Source: CAYGZA01 sp964354135 (lineage in GTDB: Bacteria > Planctomycetota > Planctomycetia > Pirellulales > Thermoguttaceae). From it: a stretch of DNA of 11,748 nt. Shown one piece after another: positions 1 through 7,634 of this stretch. Made by a program: the position numbers and the translations under genes. Numbering within the stretch: position 1 is the first letter of the stretch; each line of letters opens with the position of its first letter. The DNA lies in the NCBI GenBank assembly GCA_964354135.1, contig CAYGZA010000218.1:1-11748 (forward strand). Direction: 5' to 3'. The notes below the pieces were generated by a model. It saw only the letters and a list, made by a program, of their open reading frames with translations. It ran no database searches and was not told the origin of the DNA.

Positions 1-1580
1 CGACCTTCGACTACGACGGCGACGGGAAGATCGACGTCTATTTCCTCAACGGCGCCCCGCTCCGGGGCACGAAGGTCGACGTGCCGCCGAGAAACGCCCT
101 CTATCGCAACCTCGGGAGCTGGAAGTTCGCCGACGTGACCAAGAAGGCCGGCGCGGGGGACGCCGGCTACGGCATGGCCGTCTGCACCGGCGACTACGAC
201 AATGACGGCCACCCGGACATCTACATTAGCAACTTCGGCCCCAACGTGCTCTACCGCAACAACGGCGATGGGACGTTCACGGACGTGACCGGCAAGGCCG
301 GCGTCGCGCGGGGCGACAAGGTCGGGGCCGGGGCCAACTTCCTCGACATCGACGGCGACGGCGACCTGGATCTCTACGTCTCGAACTACGTCGTTTTCAC
401 GTACGACAACCACGTGACCAAGAGCGAGTGCGGCTATCCCCGCTATTCCGGCCCCCAGGATTTCCCGAGCCAGCCGGCCCATCTCTTCCGCAACCGGGGC
501 GACGGCACGTTCGCCGAGATCAGCACCGAATCGGGAATCGGCCTTCACCCGGGGCCGGGGATGGGCACCGTCTGCTTCGACTTCGACGACGACGGCGACA
601 CGGACATCTTCGTCTGCAACGATCTCTGGCGGAACTTCCTCTTTCAGAACGACGGCCGCGGGAACTTCGCGGAAGTCGGTCTGGCGGCCGGAGTCGCCTT
701 CAACCTCTACGGCGACACCGTCAGCAGCATGGGCGCGGATGTCGCCGACTACGACAACGACGGCCGGCTCGATCTCTTCCTGACCGACTACCAGGGACAG
801 CTCCCCATCCTCTTCAGAAACCTGGGCAACGGCCAGTTCGAGGACGTGACCATGCAGGCCGGCACGGCGGCGGGAGCCATCAACCACATCAAGTGGGGAT
901 GCGGCCTGGTCGACTTCGACAACGACGGGCTGAAGGACATCTTCATCGGCTGCGGGCACCTGGACGACAACGTGGACCTGATCGACGACAGGACTTCCTA
1001 CCTGGCGCGCCCCGTCCTGTTGAGGAACACGGGCGGCGGGAAGTTTGTGGACGTCTCCGACACCAGCGGCGACGGGATGAAAGTGAAAGCGGTCGCCCGG
1101 GGCGTCGCCTTCGACGATCTGGACAACGACGGCCACATCGACGTGGTGATCCTCAGCTCGCGGCGGCCGCCGGTGATCCTGCGGAACGAATCGGCCACGG
1201 GGAACCACTGGCTTCAACTCCGGCTCCGCGGCGTGAAGAGCAACCGCGACGGCGTCGGCGCCCGCGTGAAAGTCGCGGCGGGCGACCTGGTGCAAATCGA
1301 CGAGGTCCACAGCGGCCGCGGCTACCAGAGCCACTTCGGCTCGCGGCTGCACTTCGGCCTGGGGAAGCGGGACCGCGTGGACCGCGTCGAGGTCCGCTGG
1401 ATCGGCGGCGGCGTGGACGTCTTCGAAGACGTCGGCGTCGACCGGCTCGTCACGCTCACCGAGGGACCTCCACACCGGAGCCGCCCGGCCGGCCCGCAGG
1501 GAATTGAGGCCCCCTCGAGACTCCTCGCTCGCGCTATCGCAAGCCTTTCCAGACCCAAGCAGGCGCTTCTTCGTACGTGA
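1..1580 (+). CDS. CRTAC1-like FG-GAP/VCBS repeat protein with ASPIC/UnbV C-terminal domain (5' partial)
   Basis: The frame is open from the left edge (first full codon at base 3), so the N-terminus, including any signal peptide, lies outside the window. Seven calcium-binding loops of the type D-x-D-x-D-G-x-x-D are visible, encoded at 9-35, 192-218, 345-371, 579-605, 747-773, 912-938 and 1116-1142. Most are followed by an aromatic or hydrophobic strand and an 'LYRN/LFRN' motif, which is the signature of FG-GAP/VCBS beta-propeller blades. From about base 1200 the sequence changes to an ASPIC/UnbV domain (NRDGVGARV, then SGRGYQSHFGS, LHFGLG and VEVRW). Such proteins are abundant and usually exported in planctomycetes. 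Their exact role is poorly defined, but surface adhesion or binding is likely. The last 40 or so residues are a low-complexity tail beyond the usual ASPIC end, and the final 47 bp overlap the 3' end of the convergent beta-helix gene. The family call is firm; function is not. Confidence 0.9.
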   Translation, partial: TFDYDGDGKIDVYFLNGAPLRGTKVDVPPRNALYRNLGSWKFADVTKKAGAGDAGYGMAVCTGDYDNDGHPDIYISNFGPNVLYRNNGDGTFTDVTGKAGVARGDKVGAGANFLDIDGDGDLDLYVSNYVVFTYDNHVTKSECGYPRYSGPQDFPSQPAHLFRNRGDGTFAEISTESGIGLHPGPGMGTVCFDFDDDGDTDIFVCNDLWRNFLFQNDGRGNFAEVGLAAGVAFNLYGDTVSSMGADVADYDNDGRLDLFLTDYQGQLPILFRNLGNGQFEDVTMQAGTAAGAINHIKWGCGLVDFDNDGLKDIFIGCGHLDDNVDLIDDRTSYLARPVLLRNTGGGKFVDVSDTSGDGMKVKAVARGVAFDDLDNDGHIDVVILSSRRPPVILRNESATGNHWLQLRLRGVKSNRDGVGARVKVAAGDLVQIDEVHSGRGYQSHFGSRLHFGLGKRDRVDRVEVRWIGGGVDVFEDVGVDRLVTLTEGPPHRSRPAGPQGIEAPSRLLARAIASLSRPKQALLRT

Positions 1581-2844
1581 ACCGGACCGTGTCGCCAGGA
1601 TCGAGTGTGAAGCTCTGGCCTGCGGAGAACCCGCCGCGGAACGTGCGGGCGTTGCCCAGGGCGTCGGTCTCCATCCATTCCGACACTTTGCCGGGGGCGA
1701 CGATCCGCACTTCGATCGGGTGCGGATGGCGGTTGACGATTTCCCGGCCGGAAGGCGGCACCTGCGGCGTGGGAATACTGTAGCCGACCGGCGCCGCGGT
1801 GATGATCCGGTTCGTCGGCTGCTTCGCCCGATTGGTAATGCCGTTGGGGAGCCGCAGGGCCGCGATCAGGTTGTTCTTCGCCGTGGCCTCGAAAACCACG
1901 TCGCCCCCGGGCGACATCTGGCCCGCGGTGAGAGTCAGCAGATTGTGCTCGCCGTAGATTCGCGCGCCGACGGCGCCCTCGATACCCTGGCTGTGTACGT
2001 AGGTGATAATGACGTTGTCCATGACGCGCGGGTCCTTGGCGTCGCCGAGTTGGAGGTGCGTGCCGCAGAGGTGAATCAGCGGGGCATCGATCGAGTTGTG
2101 GGTAACCGGCCCGATCAGGTGCAGGCCGCGGTCGCAGCCGACGATCTCGACGATCGAGATCTTGTTGCCGTCGATGGAGCCTTCCGAGGCGTCGATCGCC
2201 ACGCCGGTGCCGATCCACTTCCGCCTCTTGTCGAGCTCGTTCTTGTACGCCTCACCGCCGGGCCACGCCCCGCCGCCTCCCACGATCCCGTTGAAGTGGA
2301 ACTCCGACGACGTGATCACCTTGAATCGGTCGGGCCCGGCCGTCGTGGGCTTCAGCCGTACGGTTGCCCCGTCGGATTCGGAGACGATCAGGCCGAAACG
2401 GTAGTAGCAGCTCATCTGGCTGTCGAAGACCACGGCGTCGCCGGTCTTCTTCGCATAATGGATGACGCAGTGGCCGCTGTCGCAGCGGAAGTCCTGCATC
2501 CAGGGAATGCGGAGCGTTTCGTGCAGAACGAAGACCACGGGGTCGTTCTTGCCGGCAGTCCAGCTCCCGCCGGCGATGTACAGATCCTTGCGATGGGCCT
2601 TGGCGGCGTCGAATGCCTCTTGAAGGCCGGAGGTCTTGGTGCCGGGCGTCTTGGGACCGAAATCGCCGCCGTCCTCCGGCCCGTTCGGCGTGACTGCGAT
2701 CCGGTTGAGCTTCACGCCCTCTTGCTTCGCTGTAGCGGTTGGGGGCAACGGTATCTGGCCGGGCAAGCCGATCGGCCAGCCAACCAGCGAGATGACGATC
2801 AGGAAAAGCGAACGTGCAAGACTGCTTCGATGCCTCATCGTCAT
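1534..2844 (-). CDS. Secreted right-handed parallel beta-helix (pectate-lyase-like fold) protein
   Basis: A 436-residue protein. Its basic N-terminus (MTMRHRSSLAR) is followed by a hydrophobic stretch (about residues 11-24) and a likely cleavage region near residue 30, so it appears to be exported. Around residues 55-92 there is a motif typical of the first turn of pectate-lyase-3/GH28-like helices: a D-F-G start, then a helix (SGLQEAFDAAKAHRKDLYIAGG). The rest is rich in short Val/Ile strands separated by Gly, Asn and His (for example NKISIVEIVGCDRGLHLIG and MDNVIITYVHSQGIEG), as expected for stacked beta-helix coils. No catalytic residues can be assigned, so lyase, hydrolase or plain binding functions are all possible. 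The start is supported by GGGAGGT a few bases upstream of the ATG; a second ATG at 2838 is the alternative. It lies downstream of the mannosidase-like gene on the same strand, which suggests a shared role in glycan processing. Its 3' end overlaps the convergent CRTAC1-like gene. Confidence 0.8.
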   Translation of the reverse strand: MTMRHRSSLARSLFLIVISLVGWPIGLPGQIPLPPTATAKQEGVKLNRIAVTPNGPEDGGDFGPKTPGTKTSGLQEAFDAAKAHRKDLYIAGGSWTAGKNDPVVFVLHETLRIPWMQDFRCDSGHCVIHYAKKTGDAVVFDSQMSCYYRFGLIVSESDGATVRLKPTTAGPDRFKVITSSEFHFNGIVGGGGAWPGGEAYKNELDKRRKWIGTGVAIDASEGSIDGNKISIVEIVGCDRGLHLIGPVTHNSIDAPLIHLCGTHLQLGDAKDPRVMDNVIITYVHSQGIEGAVGARIYGEHNLLTLTAGQMSPGGDVVFEATAKNNLIAALRLPNGITNRAKQPTNRIITAAPVGYSIPTPQVPPSGREIVNRHPHPIEVRIVAPGKVSEWMETDALGNARTFRGGFSAGQSFTLDPGDTVRFTYEEAPAWVWKGLR

Positions 2845-2919
2845 GACCTCGACCTCCCATCCCGCCGTTTACCGAATGGGTCCGCTCTCCCATTGCTTCG
2901 CCAGAAGCAGGTGCGGCTC

Positions 2920-2996
2920 GGCGGCTGGAGCTCTAGCGTAGTGAAACCCCACTGACTTTGGCTCGGTGGGGCACGCTTCGTCTTGCCCCAGCCGCC
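2920..2996. repeat. 77-bp nested inverted-repeat element (REP/MITE-like)
   Basis: Perfect 9-bp ends, GGCGGCTGG (2920-2928) and CCAGCCGCC (2988-2996), enclose an inner 5-bp pair AGCGT (2935-2939)/ACGCT (2973-2977). These in turn enclose a 9-bp stem with one G-T pair (2947-2955 with 2963-2971, 7-nt loop). An alternative stem TGGGGCA (2967-2973)/TGCCCCA (2984-2990) would compete with the inner ones. The element fills much of the gap between two same-strand genes and has no coding potential of its own. The symmetry is directly visible. That it is a dispersed repeat family is inference. Confidence 0.55.
2947..2971 (-). terminator. Candidate terminator hairpin downstream of the GH38-like gene
   Basis: Read on the minus strand, a 9-bp stem (CCCCACCGA with TCAGTGGGG, one G-U pair) closes a 7-nt loop and is followed by TTTCAC. 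It begins 44 bp after the stop codon of the glycosidase gene. The T-tract is only three bases, so it is a weak intrinsic terminator at best. It is also the core of the larger nested repeat, so its symmetry may have another origin. Confidence 0.35.
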
Positions 2997-3014
2997 TATC
3001 GCCCGACCTCTCTT

Positions 3015-6000
3015 TCACGGGATTTCCGCCCGCAGGGTCACTAAGCCCATGGCGGGGACATCGATCGGCCCGGACGCCGGTGTCGCGGCTTCCTCGGCCA
3101 GGTTGCTGAGCGAGATGGTCTTGGGGGCCGGCTCCGCCCAGCGGAGCGTGGCCTTCGCGTCCTTCGGGCCCACATTCAGCAGGCGGACGATCCACGCCTT
3201 GCGGTCGCGGCTCGGCTTGAAGGTCGTCACCAGCACTTCGGCCGGCTCGACGGTGAAGCGGGACTTGATCTCCGCCGGGGCGTCGGCCGCTGCGGGCACC
3301 GCCACCAGCGGCTGGCTCACCTCGACGCCGAATCGGGCCGCGGCGACCGGATCGTACCCGCCGGCGTGGGGACGGATGGCGTAGCGGAACACCGTCGGGC
3401 CTTCTTGGTCTGCCTTGTAGTTGGTGTGCCAGTAGTTGTTCATCACGTAAGAATAGAGCGTCTGCGACGGCTCAATGGAGCGCATCCAGGGCTGCTCGGC
3501 CGTGATCGCCCCGACCTCGACCAGCGGGGCATCCACCGTGGCCCAGGTCACGCCGTACTGGTCGTTCGAGATGTCGATCCACCGCTGCACCGTGAACCAG
3601 TTCTTGCAGGCCCCCGGCAATTGATCCACCTCGGGCCGCACGACGGCAAAGGGGATATCCATCCGCATCACGCCGCCCGGCACGTTGAACGGGAAGGCGA
3701 AATGGACGCCCTCCTTCTTGCGGACTTTCTCCTTATCCACGAAGTCCAAGATGTCGAGGCGATCCAGTCCGTCAACCACCCTGATCGTCCGCCACAGCTC
3801 TTTGCACCCGGGCGCCGGCCCTTGAGCGCGGAGCCAGCCGACCAACGGCCCGCCTCCCCCGCCGTCGGTCTTGAGTTCCACCGGTCCCGATCGCCGGGCA
3901 TCCTTGGGATTCGTGCCGGGAACATAGAAGTAGTCGTTCAGACCCATCCCTTGGGTCGTGTCCACCAGCTCACCGCGGACACCGCGGCAGTTGAGGCCCT
4001 TGACCGCCCCGGTTTTCTCGTCCACCGTAGCCGAGAGGTCCGCGTTGCGGATGGTGGCTCCCTCGATCTTGACGCTGCCGGCCGGGGCCGCGTCGCCCGC
4101 TTGAATAGTAAACCGCTTGGCGCCCAAGGCCGGCACCTCCTTGGCGAGGAAGGCCAGCCCCGGAAAGGGAACGGTCTGGGAGGGTACGACCCGCCCGTCC
4201 GCGTCCTTGACGACCCCGCCGGCGGATCGCGTGCTGCTCAGAACCACCATGTCCGTCCGGGGCCACGAGCACGTATTGAAGACCAGCACGGAGCCCACCG
4301 GCTCAGCGCCCCCCTTGGCCGGGGCTGCGGCCGCGTCGAAGAGCGTTCGGGACTGCTTGTCCGCGTCCAGGGCGAACGCCTGCTTGATCTTCCACTGGTC
4401 GAGGACGAACTTGCTGTCCGGCTCGCTCACGCTGTTGTGAGCGCCCCACGTGTGCTCGTCGTAGAGGACGACGTTCCGCCAGGCCGTCCAGAAGTCGTCG
4501 GCCGGGTAGCGCTGCGGCTGGAGCATGGCAAAGAGGGCCTCGGCCTGCGAGAGCCGCTCGGCCGCCTCGCGGTTGAGGGCCGTTTCCCGCGCCGACGAGG
4601 CCGCGCCGTCCTCCCAGTAGGGCGTGAAATCGCCCCGGGCCTGCGGCAGCTTGTCGCCGTAGCGGCGCTCGAACTCGCGCATCATCTGCGACGTGGTCGC
4701 GATGACCAGCTTCGGATAGGCGTATTTCGCGTTCCAGTCCTTCACCAGGTCGCAGAGCTCGAACGCCGGGCCGTGGTTGTCGCCCAGGCAGTAGCGGACC
4801 TGGATCATGTCGTAGGGATAGTGTTTTTGCTCCATGCGGTTCAGTTGATCCAGGAGCTCGGTTCCGCCGCTGAAGGCCCGCCAGTAGCCCCGCTCCGGGA
4901 TCCAGCAGAGGACCTTTTCTCGGCCCCCGGGAGCGACCCAGTAGAAGGGCTTGTCGGCCCATGCCTCCAGCGTGTAGCCGATGCGGTCGCCGCCGTTGGG
5001 CCCGATCGACATGTACTTCACTCCCCCCGCCGCGAAGACCGACGTGAGGCCCCAGGTGTATCCCGGCACGTCGCTGATCATCGCCGAGTCGATCGGCACG
5101 CCGCACTCCCGCGAGAGCCGCTGGGCGTAGTCGACCAGCCGCACGAGTTCCTCCGGCCGGCAGAGTGCCGTAAGCTCGTTTCCGAGAAGGGCGTCCAGCC
5201 CGACCCAGCCCTTCTTGACCGCCTCGAGGAACTGCTGCCGCTTCCCCGGGGTCGCCTGCTTCAAGTAGCTCTCCACCGCCCAGAGGACCTCGACGTTCCA
5301 CTTGAACTGTGAGCCGGGCGGGTTGCCGGCGGTGCGGCGCGAGGCCTCGATCGCTTGCTCCAGGTATTGCCAGTGGTCCTTCTCGACCAGCGTTTGTACC
5401 TTGGTATAGCCGATGTCCACGTGGGAGTGCGGCAGGAGATACACGGTCCATTTGCGGACCGGCTTCAAGGCAACCTCCTTCTCCGCCACGTCCCTGTCGC
5501 CCATCTTCAGTTGGAGGGTGGCACGGCTCTCCGTCTCAACCGCGGGCACGTCCAGCTCGACGTTGGTGGTCCCGGTCCGCAGCGGCACCTTGGCCGGCGG
5601 GGCCCCGGTGAGGAGGAGCGTGGCTTCGGCCGGCTCGCCGATGTGGCGGATCGTCACGCGGACGCTCTGCCGCAGCTTGCCGTCCTTGGCCGCCAGCGTC
5701 GGCAGGTTGGTCACCGCCTGCACGACGGTGGCCCGCTGCGGCGGGGCCAGCGCGACGCCCGGCGGGGCCTCGAAGGCCACCGCGTCGTACAGGACCCAGC
5801 AGCCGTCCAGCGTGGTGATCCGGATTTCGTTGGCCCCGGCGCGAAGCGTCTTGGCCGGGATCTTCACGGCGAATCGGTGCTCCTTCCCCTTCGAGGGGTT
5901 GCCGTAGACCGATGCGTCCGAAGCCCCGTTGGGCGTCGGCACCGTGAGCGACGGGCCGTCGTTGACCTGGATGCCCAGCCGCGGCGGGAGCGAGCTGTGC

Positions 6001-6371
6001 GTATCGACCAGGTCCACCAGGAGCTGGGAATCTCCCTTCTCCGGCTTCGCGGCCAGATGGAAGAGGACCGTGAAGGTGTGCTGCCGGTTTCCGGCCCAGG
6101 GATCGGCCGGACCCGGCTGCACGTAGGGCCAATCCCGCTTCGGCTGCGAAAGCCCGACGACGAACAGAGGATCGTCGCCGTACTTCGCATAGTCCTTGGG
6201 AGCGAAGGCGAACTCGGCCGTGTTGTTGTCGGGGGTGCCGACCTGCCAGAGGGGCTTGGCGTCGCCCGGCTTGGCCGGCTCTGCCGCCCGGGGCCCACCG
6301 AGGATCGTCGTTGCCAAGACCGTGGAGAGGCAAACCGTGAAGAGGCAAAGCAGCACAAACCGTCGTCTCAT
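3015..6371 (-). CDS. Exported GH38-like alpha-mannosidase with N-terminal lyase-type beta-sandwich
   Basis: An 1118-residue protein. Residues 1-30 form a signal peptide (MRRRF, then a hydrophobic core, ending near AAEP). Residues about 40-205 resemble the carbohydrate-binding domain III of family 4 polysaccharide lyases: LWQVGTPDN at the start, FVVGLSQPKRDWPYVQ in the middle, and a closing strand ending WVLYDAVAFE. The catalytic region begins near 308 with PHSHVDIGYT, where H317 and D319 fit the GH38 zinc ligands. D434 in SDVPGYTWG fits the nucleophile, and H640 in YDEHTWGAHN fits the last metal ligand. The C-terminal 450 residues are beta-rich, as in GH38 enzymes. Family members remove alpha-mannose from glycans with a retaining, zinc-dependent mechanism. 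The active-site motifs differ from classical GH38 and resemble a divergent bacterial branch, possibly the DUF5054-type proteins, so the substrate is uncertain. AAAGGA lies 6 nt before the ATG. It is divergent from dus and probably co-directional with the beta-helix gene as an export unit. Confidence 0.85.
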   Translation of the reverse strand: MRRRFVLLCLFTVCLSTVLATTILGGPRAAEPAKPGDAKPLWQVGTPDNNTAEFAFAPKDYAKYGDDPLFVVGLSQPKRDWPYVQPGPADPWAGNRQHTFTVLFHLAAKPEKGDSQLLVDLVDTHSSLPPRLGIQVNDGPSLTVPTPNGASDASVYGNPSKGKEHRFAVKIPAKTLRAGANEIRITTLDGCWVLYDAVAFEAPPGVALAPPQRATVVQAVTNLPTLAAKDGKLRQSVRVTIRHIGEPAEATLLLTGAPPAKVPLRTGTTNVELDVPAVETESRATLQLKMGDRDVAEKEVALKPVRKWTVYLLPHSHVDIGYTKVQTLVEKDHWQYLEQAIEASRRTAGNPPGSQFKWNVEVLWAVESYLKQATPGKRQQFLEAVKKGWVGLDALLGNELTALCRPEELVRLVDYAQRLSRECGVPIDSAMISDVPGYTWGLTSVFAAGGVKYMSIGPNGGDRIGYTLEAWADKPFYWVAPGGREKVLCWIPERGYWRAFSGGTELLDQLNRMEQKHYPYDMIQVRYCLGDNHGPAFELCDLVKDWNAKYAYPKLVIATTSQMMREFERRYGDKLPQARGDFTPYWEDGAASSARETALNREAAERLSQAEALFAMLQPQRYPADDFWTAWRNVVLYDEHTWGAHNSVSEPDSKFVLDQWKIKQAFALDADKQSRTLFDAAAAPAKGGAEPVGSVLVFNTCSWPRTDMVVLSSTRSAGGVVKDADGRVVPSQTVPFPGLAFLAKEVPALGAKRFTIQAGDAAPAGSVKIEGATIRNADLSATVDEKTGAVKGLNCRGVRGELVDTTQGMGLNDYFYVPGTNPKDARRSGPVELKTDGGGGGPLVGWLRAQGPAPGCKELWRTIRVVDGLDRLDILDFVDKEKVRKKEGVHFAFPFNVPGGVMRMDIPFAVVRPEVDQLPGACKNWFTVQRWIDISNDQYGVTWATVDAPLVEVGAITAEQPWMRSIEPSQTLYSYVMNNYWHTNYKADQEGPTVFRYAIRPHAGGYDPVAAARFGVEVSQPLVAVPAAADAPAEIKSRFTVEPAEVLVTTFKPSRDRKAWIVRLLNVGPKDAKATLRWAEPAPKTISLSNLAEEAATPASGPIDVPAMGLVTLRAEIP

Positions 6372-6390
6372 GGCTCATCCTTTCTGCTTC

Positions 6391-6420
6391 TTGGTGAGTC
6401 GCCGAATGACTACTATAGAG
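6391..6420. promoter_or_regulatory. Candidate shared divergent promoter (dus / GH38-like gene)
   Basis: The 72-bp gap between the two start codons contains the palindrome CTATAG (6413-6418). On the plus strand it gives TATAGA (6414-6419), 17 bp after TTGGTG (6391-6396). On the minus strand it gives TATAGT (6417 down to 6412), a five-of-six match to TATAAT, but with no good -35 box. Each would leave a short leader before a clear ribosome site. The boxes are visible; their use is inferred. Confidence 0.35.
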
Positions 6421-6443
6421 CATGGACCTTGGGAAAGGAATTC

Positions 6444-7496
6444 ATGACCAGATCCTCGCCGCCGCTCGAGCCCGGCATCCTGATCCGCCCGCTGTGGATT
6501 GGGCCCGTGCCGATTGACCCGCCGGTGCTCCAGGCGCCCATGGCGGGGTTTACCAACTACGCCTATCGCCAAGTCGTGCGGCAACTGGGCGGGGCGGGGC
6601 TCTTGGCCACGGAGATGATAAGCGCCCGGGGCCTGTTCTACCGCAAGGCCCGCGGCGAGCCCGACTGCGACCGCCTCTGGGGCGTTCGGGAGGAGCCGCG
6701 GCCGCTGGCGGTGCAGATCTGGGACAACGATCCGGAGACGCTGGCCTCGGTCGCGGTCCGGCTGGTCCAGGAGTACCGCGTCAGCGTGGTCGATATCAAT
6801 TTCGGCTGCCCGGTCCGCGACGTAAGCCGGAAGGCCCAAAGCGGCTCGTACCTCTTGCGGTATCCGGAACGGATCGGTGCCATCGTGGCCCGGGTGGTTG
6901 AAGTCTGCCGGCCGATCCCCGTGACGGCCAAGATCCGCTTGGGGTGTACGCGGGATGCGATCAATGCCATCGACGTGGCCCAGGCGGTCGAAGGGGCCGG
7001 CGGGGCGGCAGTCACCGTCCACGGGCGCACGGCGGAGGACCTCTTCCGCGGAACGGCCGACTGGCACCAGATCGCGCGGATCAAGCCGCACCTCAAACGC
7101 ATGCCGCTGATCGGCAACGGCGACTTGCGGACCGCCGAGGCGGTCCTGGATGCCTTCCGCCGCTACGACGTGGACGGGGTGATGATCGGCCGGGCGGCCC
7201 TGGCGCGGCCGTGGCTCTTCCGCCAGGCCCGGGCAGCGCTGGCCGCCCAGCCCATCCCTCCGGAGCCAACGCCCGAACAAGAGCGGCAGTTGCTCCTGGA
7301 CCACTACCGCCTCATGGTCGAGCGCTTCGGCGCGGAGCGGGGCACCATCCTTATGCGCCGCTACGCCTGCTCGTACGCCCAGGGCCGCCGCGGGGTCCGG
7401 CAGTTCCGCGCCCGGGTCTCGCTGGCTTGCACACCTGCGGAATTCCGTCAGGCAGTGGACCGGTACTTCCTGCGTGCTGGCGGCGAGACGAAGTGA
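6444..7496 (+). CDS. dus: tRNA-dihydrouridine synthase, DusB/NifR3-like
   Basis: A 350-residue flavoenzyme that reduces uridine to 5,6-dihydrouridine in tRNA, using FMN and NADPH, in the cytoplasm. Hallmarks in order: APMAG at 31-35 (start of the TIM barrel and FMN site); NFGCP with catalytic C122, the general acid that protonates the uridine base; KIRLG near 163-167; VHGRT at 192-196; IGNGD at 223-227; and GVMIGRAAL near 245-253, which binds the FMN phosphate. A C-terminal helical domain follows. The length fits the family. The ATG at 6444 is chosen because AAAGGA ends 4 nt upstream and homology starts about 20 residues in. The open frame continues far upstream, but only as antisense to the glycosidase gene. 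The NFGCP motif (commonly NMGCP) and overall form favour the DusB group, but the subfamily is not certain. It is apparently transcribed alone. Confidence 0.93.
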   Translation: MTRSSPPLEPGILIRPLWIGPVPIDPPVLQAPMAGFTNYAYRQVVRQLGGAGLLATEMISARGLFYRKARGEPDCDRLWGVREEPRPLAVQIWDNDPETLASVAVRLVQEYRVSVVDINFGCPVRDVSRKAQSGSYLLRYPERIGAIVARVVEVCRPIPVTAKIRLGCTRDAINAIDVAQAVEGAGGAAVTVHGRTAEDLFRGTADWHQIARIKPHLKRMPLIGNGDLRTAEAVLDAFRRYDVDGVMIGRAALARPWLFRQARAALAAQPIPPEPTPEQERQLLLDHYRLMVERFGAERGTILMRRYACSYAQGRRGVRQFRARVSLACTPAEFRQAVDRYFLRAGGETK

Positions 7497-7556
7497 GTGA
7501 TGCCGCGCCTTTGGCAGCACGTCGTTTCCCTTTGAGATAGACCATGCGCTCCTCGA

Positions 7557-7585
7557 TTGACGCCATGCACCGGCAAGCCCACAAT
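7557..7585 (+). promoter_or_regulatory. Candidate promoter of the UPF0175 gene
   Basis: TTGACG (7557-7562, five of six to TTGACA) is followed after 17 bp by CACAAT (7580-7585, four of six to TATAAT), about 50 bp ahead of the GTG start. The 138-bp gap after dus has room for an independent promoter. This rests on motif matching only. Confidence 0.35.
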
Positions 7586-7634
7586 TGGCCGGAGAGTTGT
7601 GCGATCCCAGTTCTTGTCGAGAAGGGGCTCCAAG

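Noticed and set aside
192..1142. Periodic GACxxCGACxxCGACGGC DNA repeats as a possible repeat array
   Set aside because: They are irregularly spaced (153-234 bp) and explained by codons for repeated calcium-binding loops, not by a CRISPR or satellite.
428..1507. 359-codon frame inside the FG-GAP gene
   Set aside because: Arg/Pro/Gly-rich frame-shifted reading of the repeat protein. The calcium-loop repeats are all in the other frame.
1504..2955. 483-codon plus-strand frame opposite the beta-helix gene
   Set aside because: The minus-strand protein has a signal peptide, a ribosome site and beta-helix patterning. The plus-strand frame has none of these.
3366..5312. 648-codon open frame on the plus strand inside the GH38-like gene
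   Set aside because: It is antisense to the catalytic domain, where zinc and nucleophile motifs are recognisable. The composition (Arg, Val, His, Leu) is that of a shadow frame.
5355..6443. Long upstream extension of the dus frame
   Set aside because: It is antisense to the glycosidase gene. Conserved Dus sequence begins just after the ATG at 6444, which has its own ribosome site.
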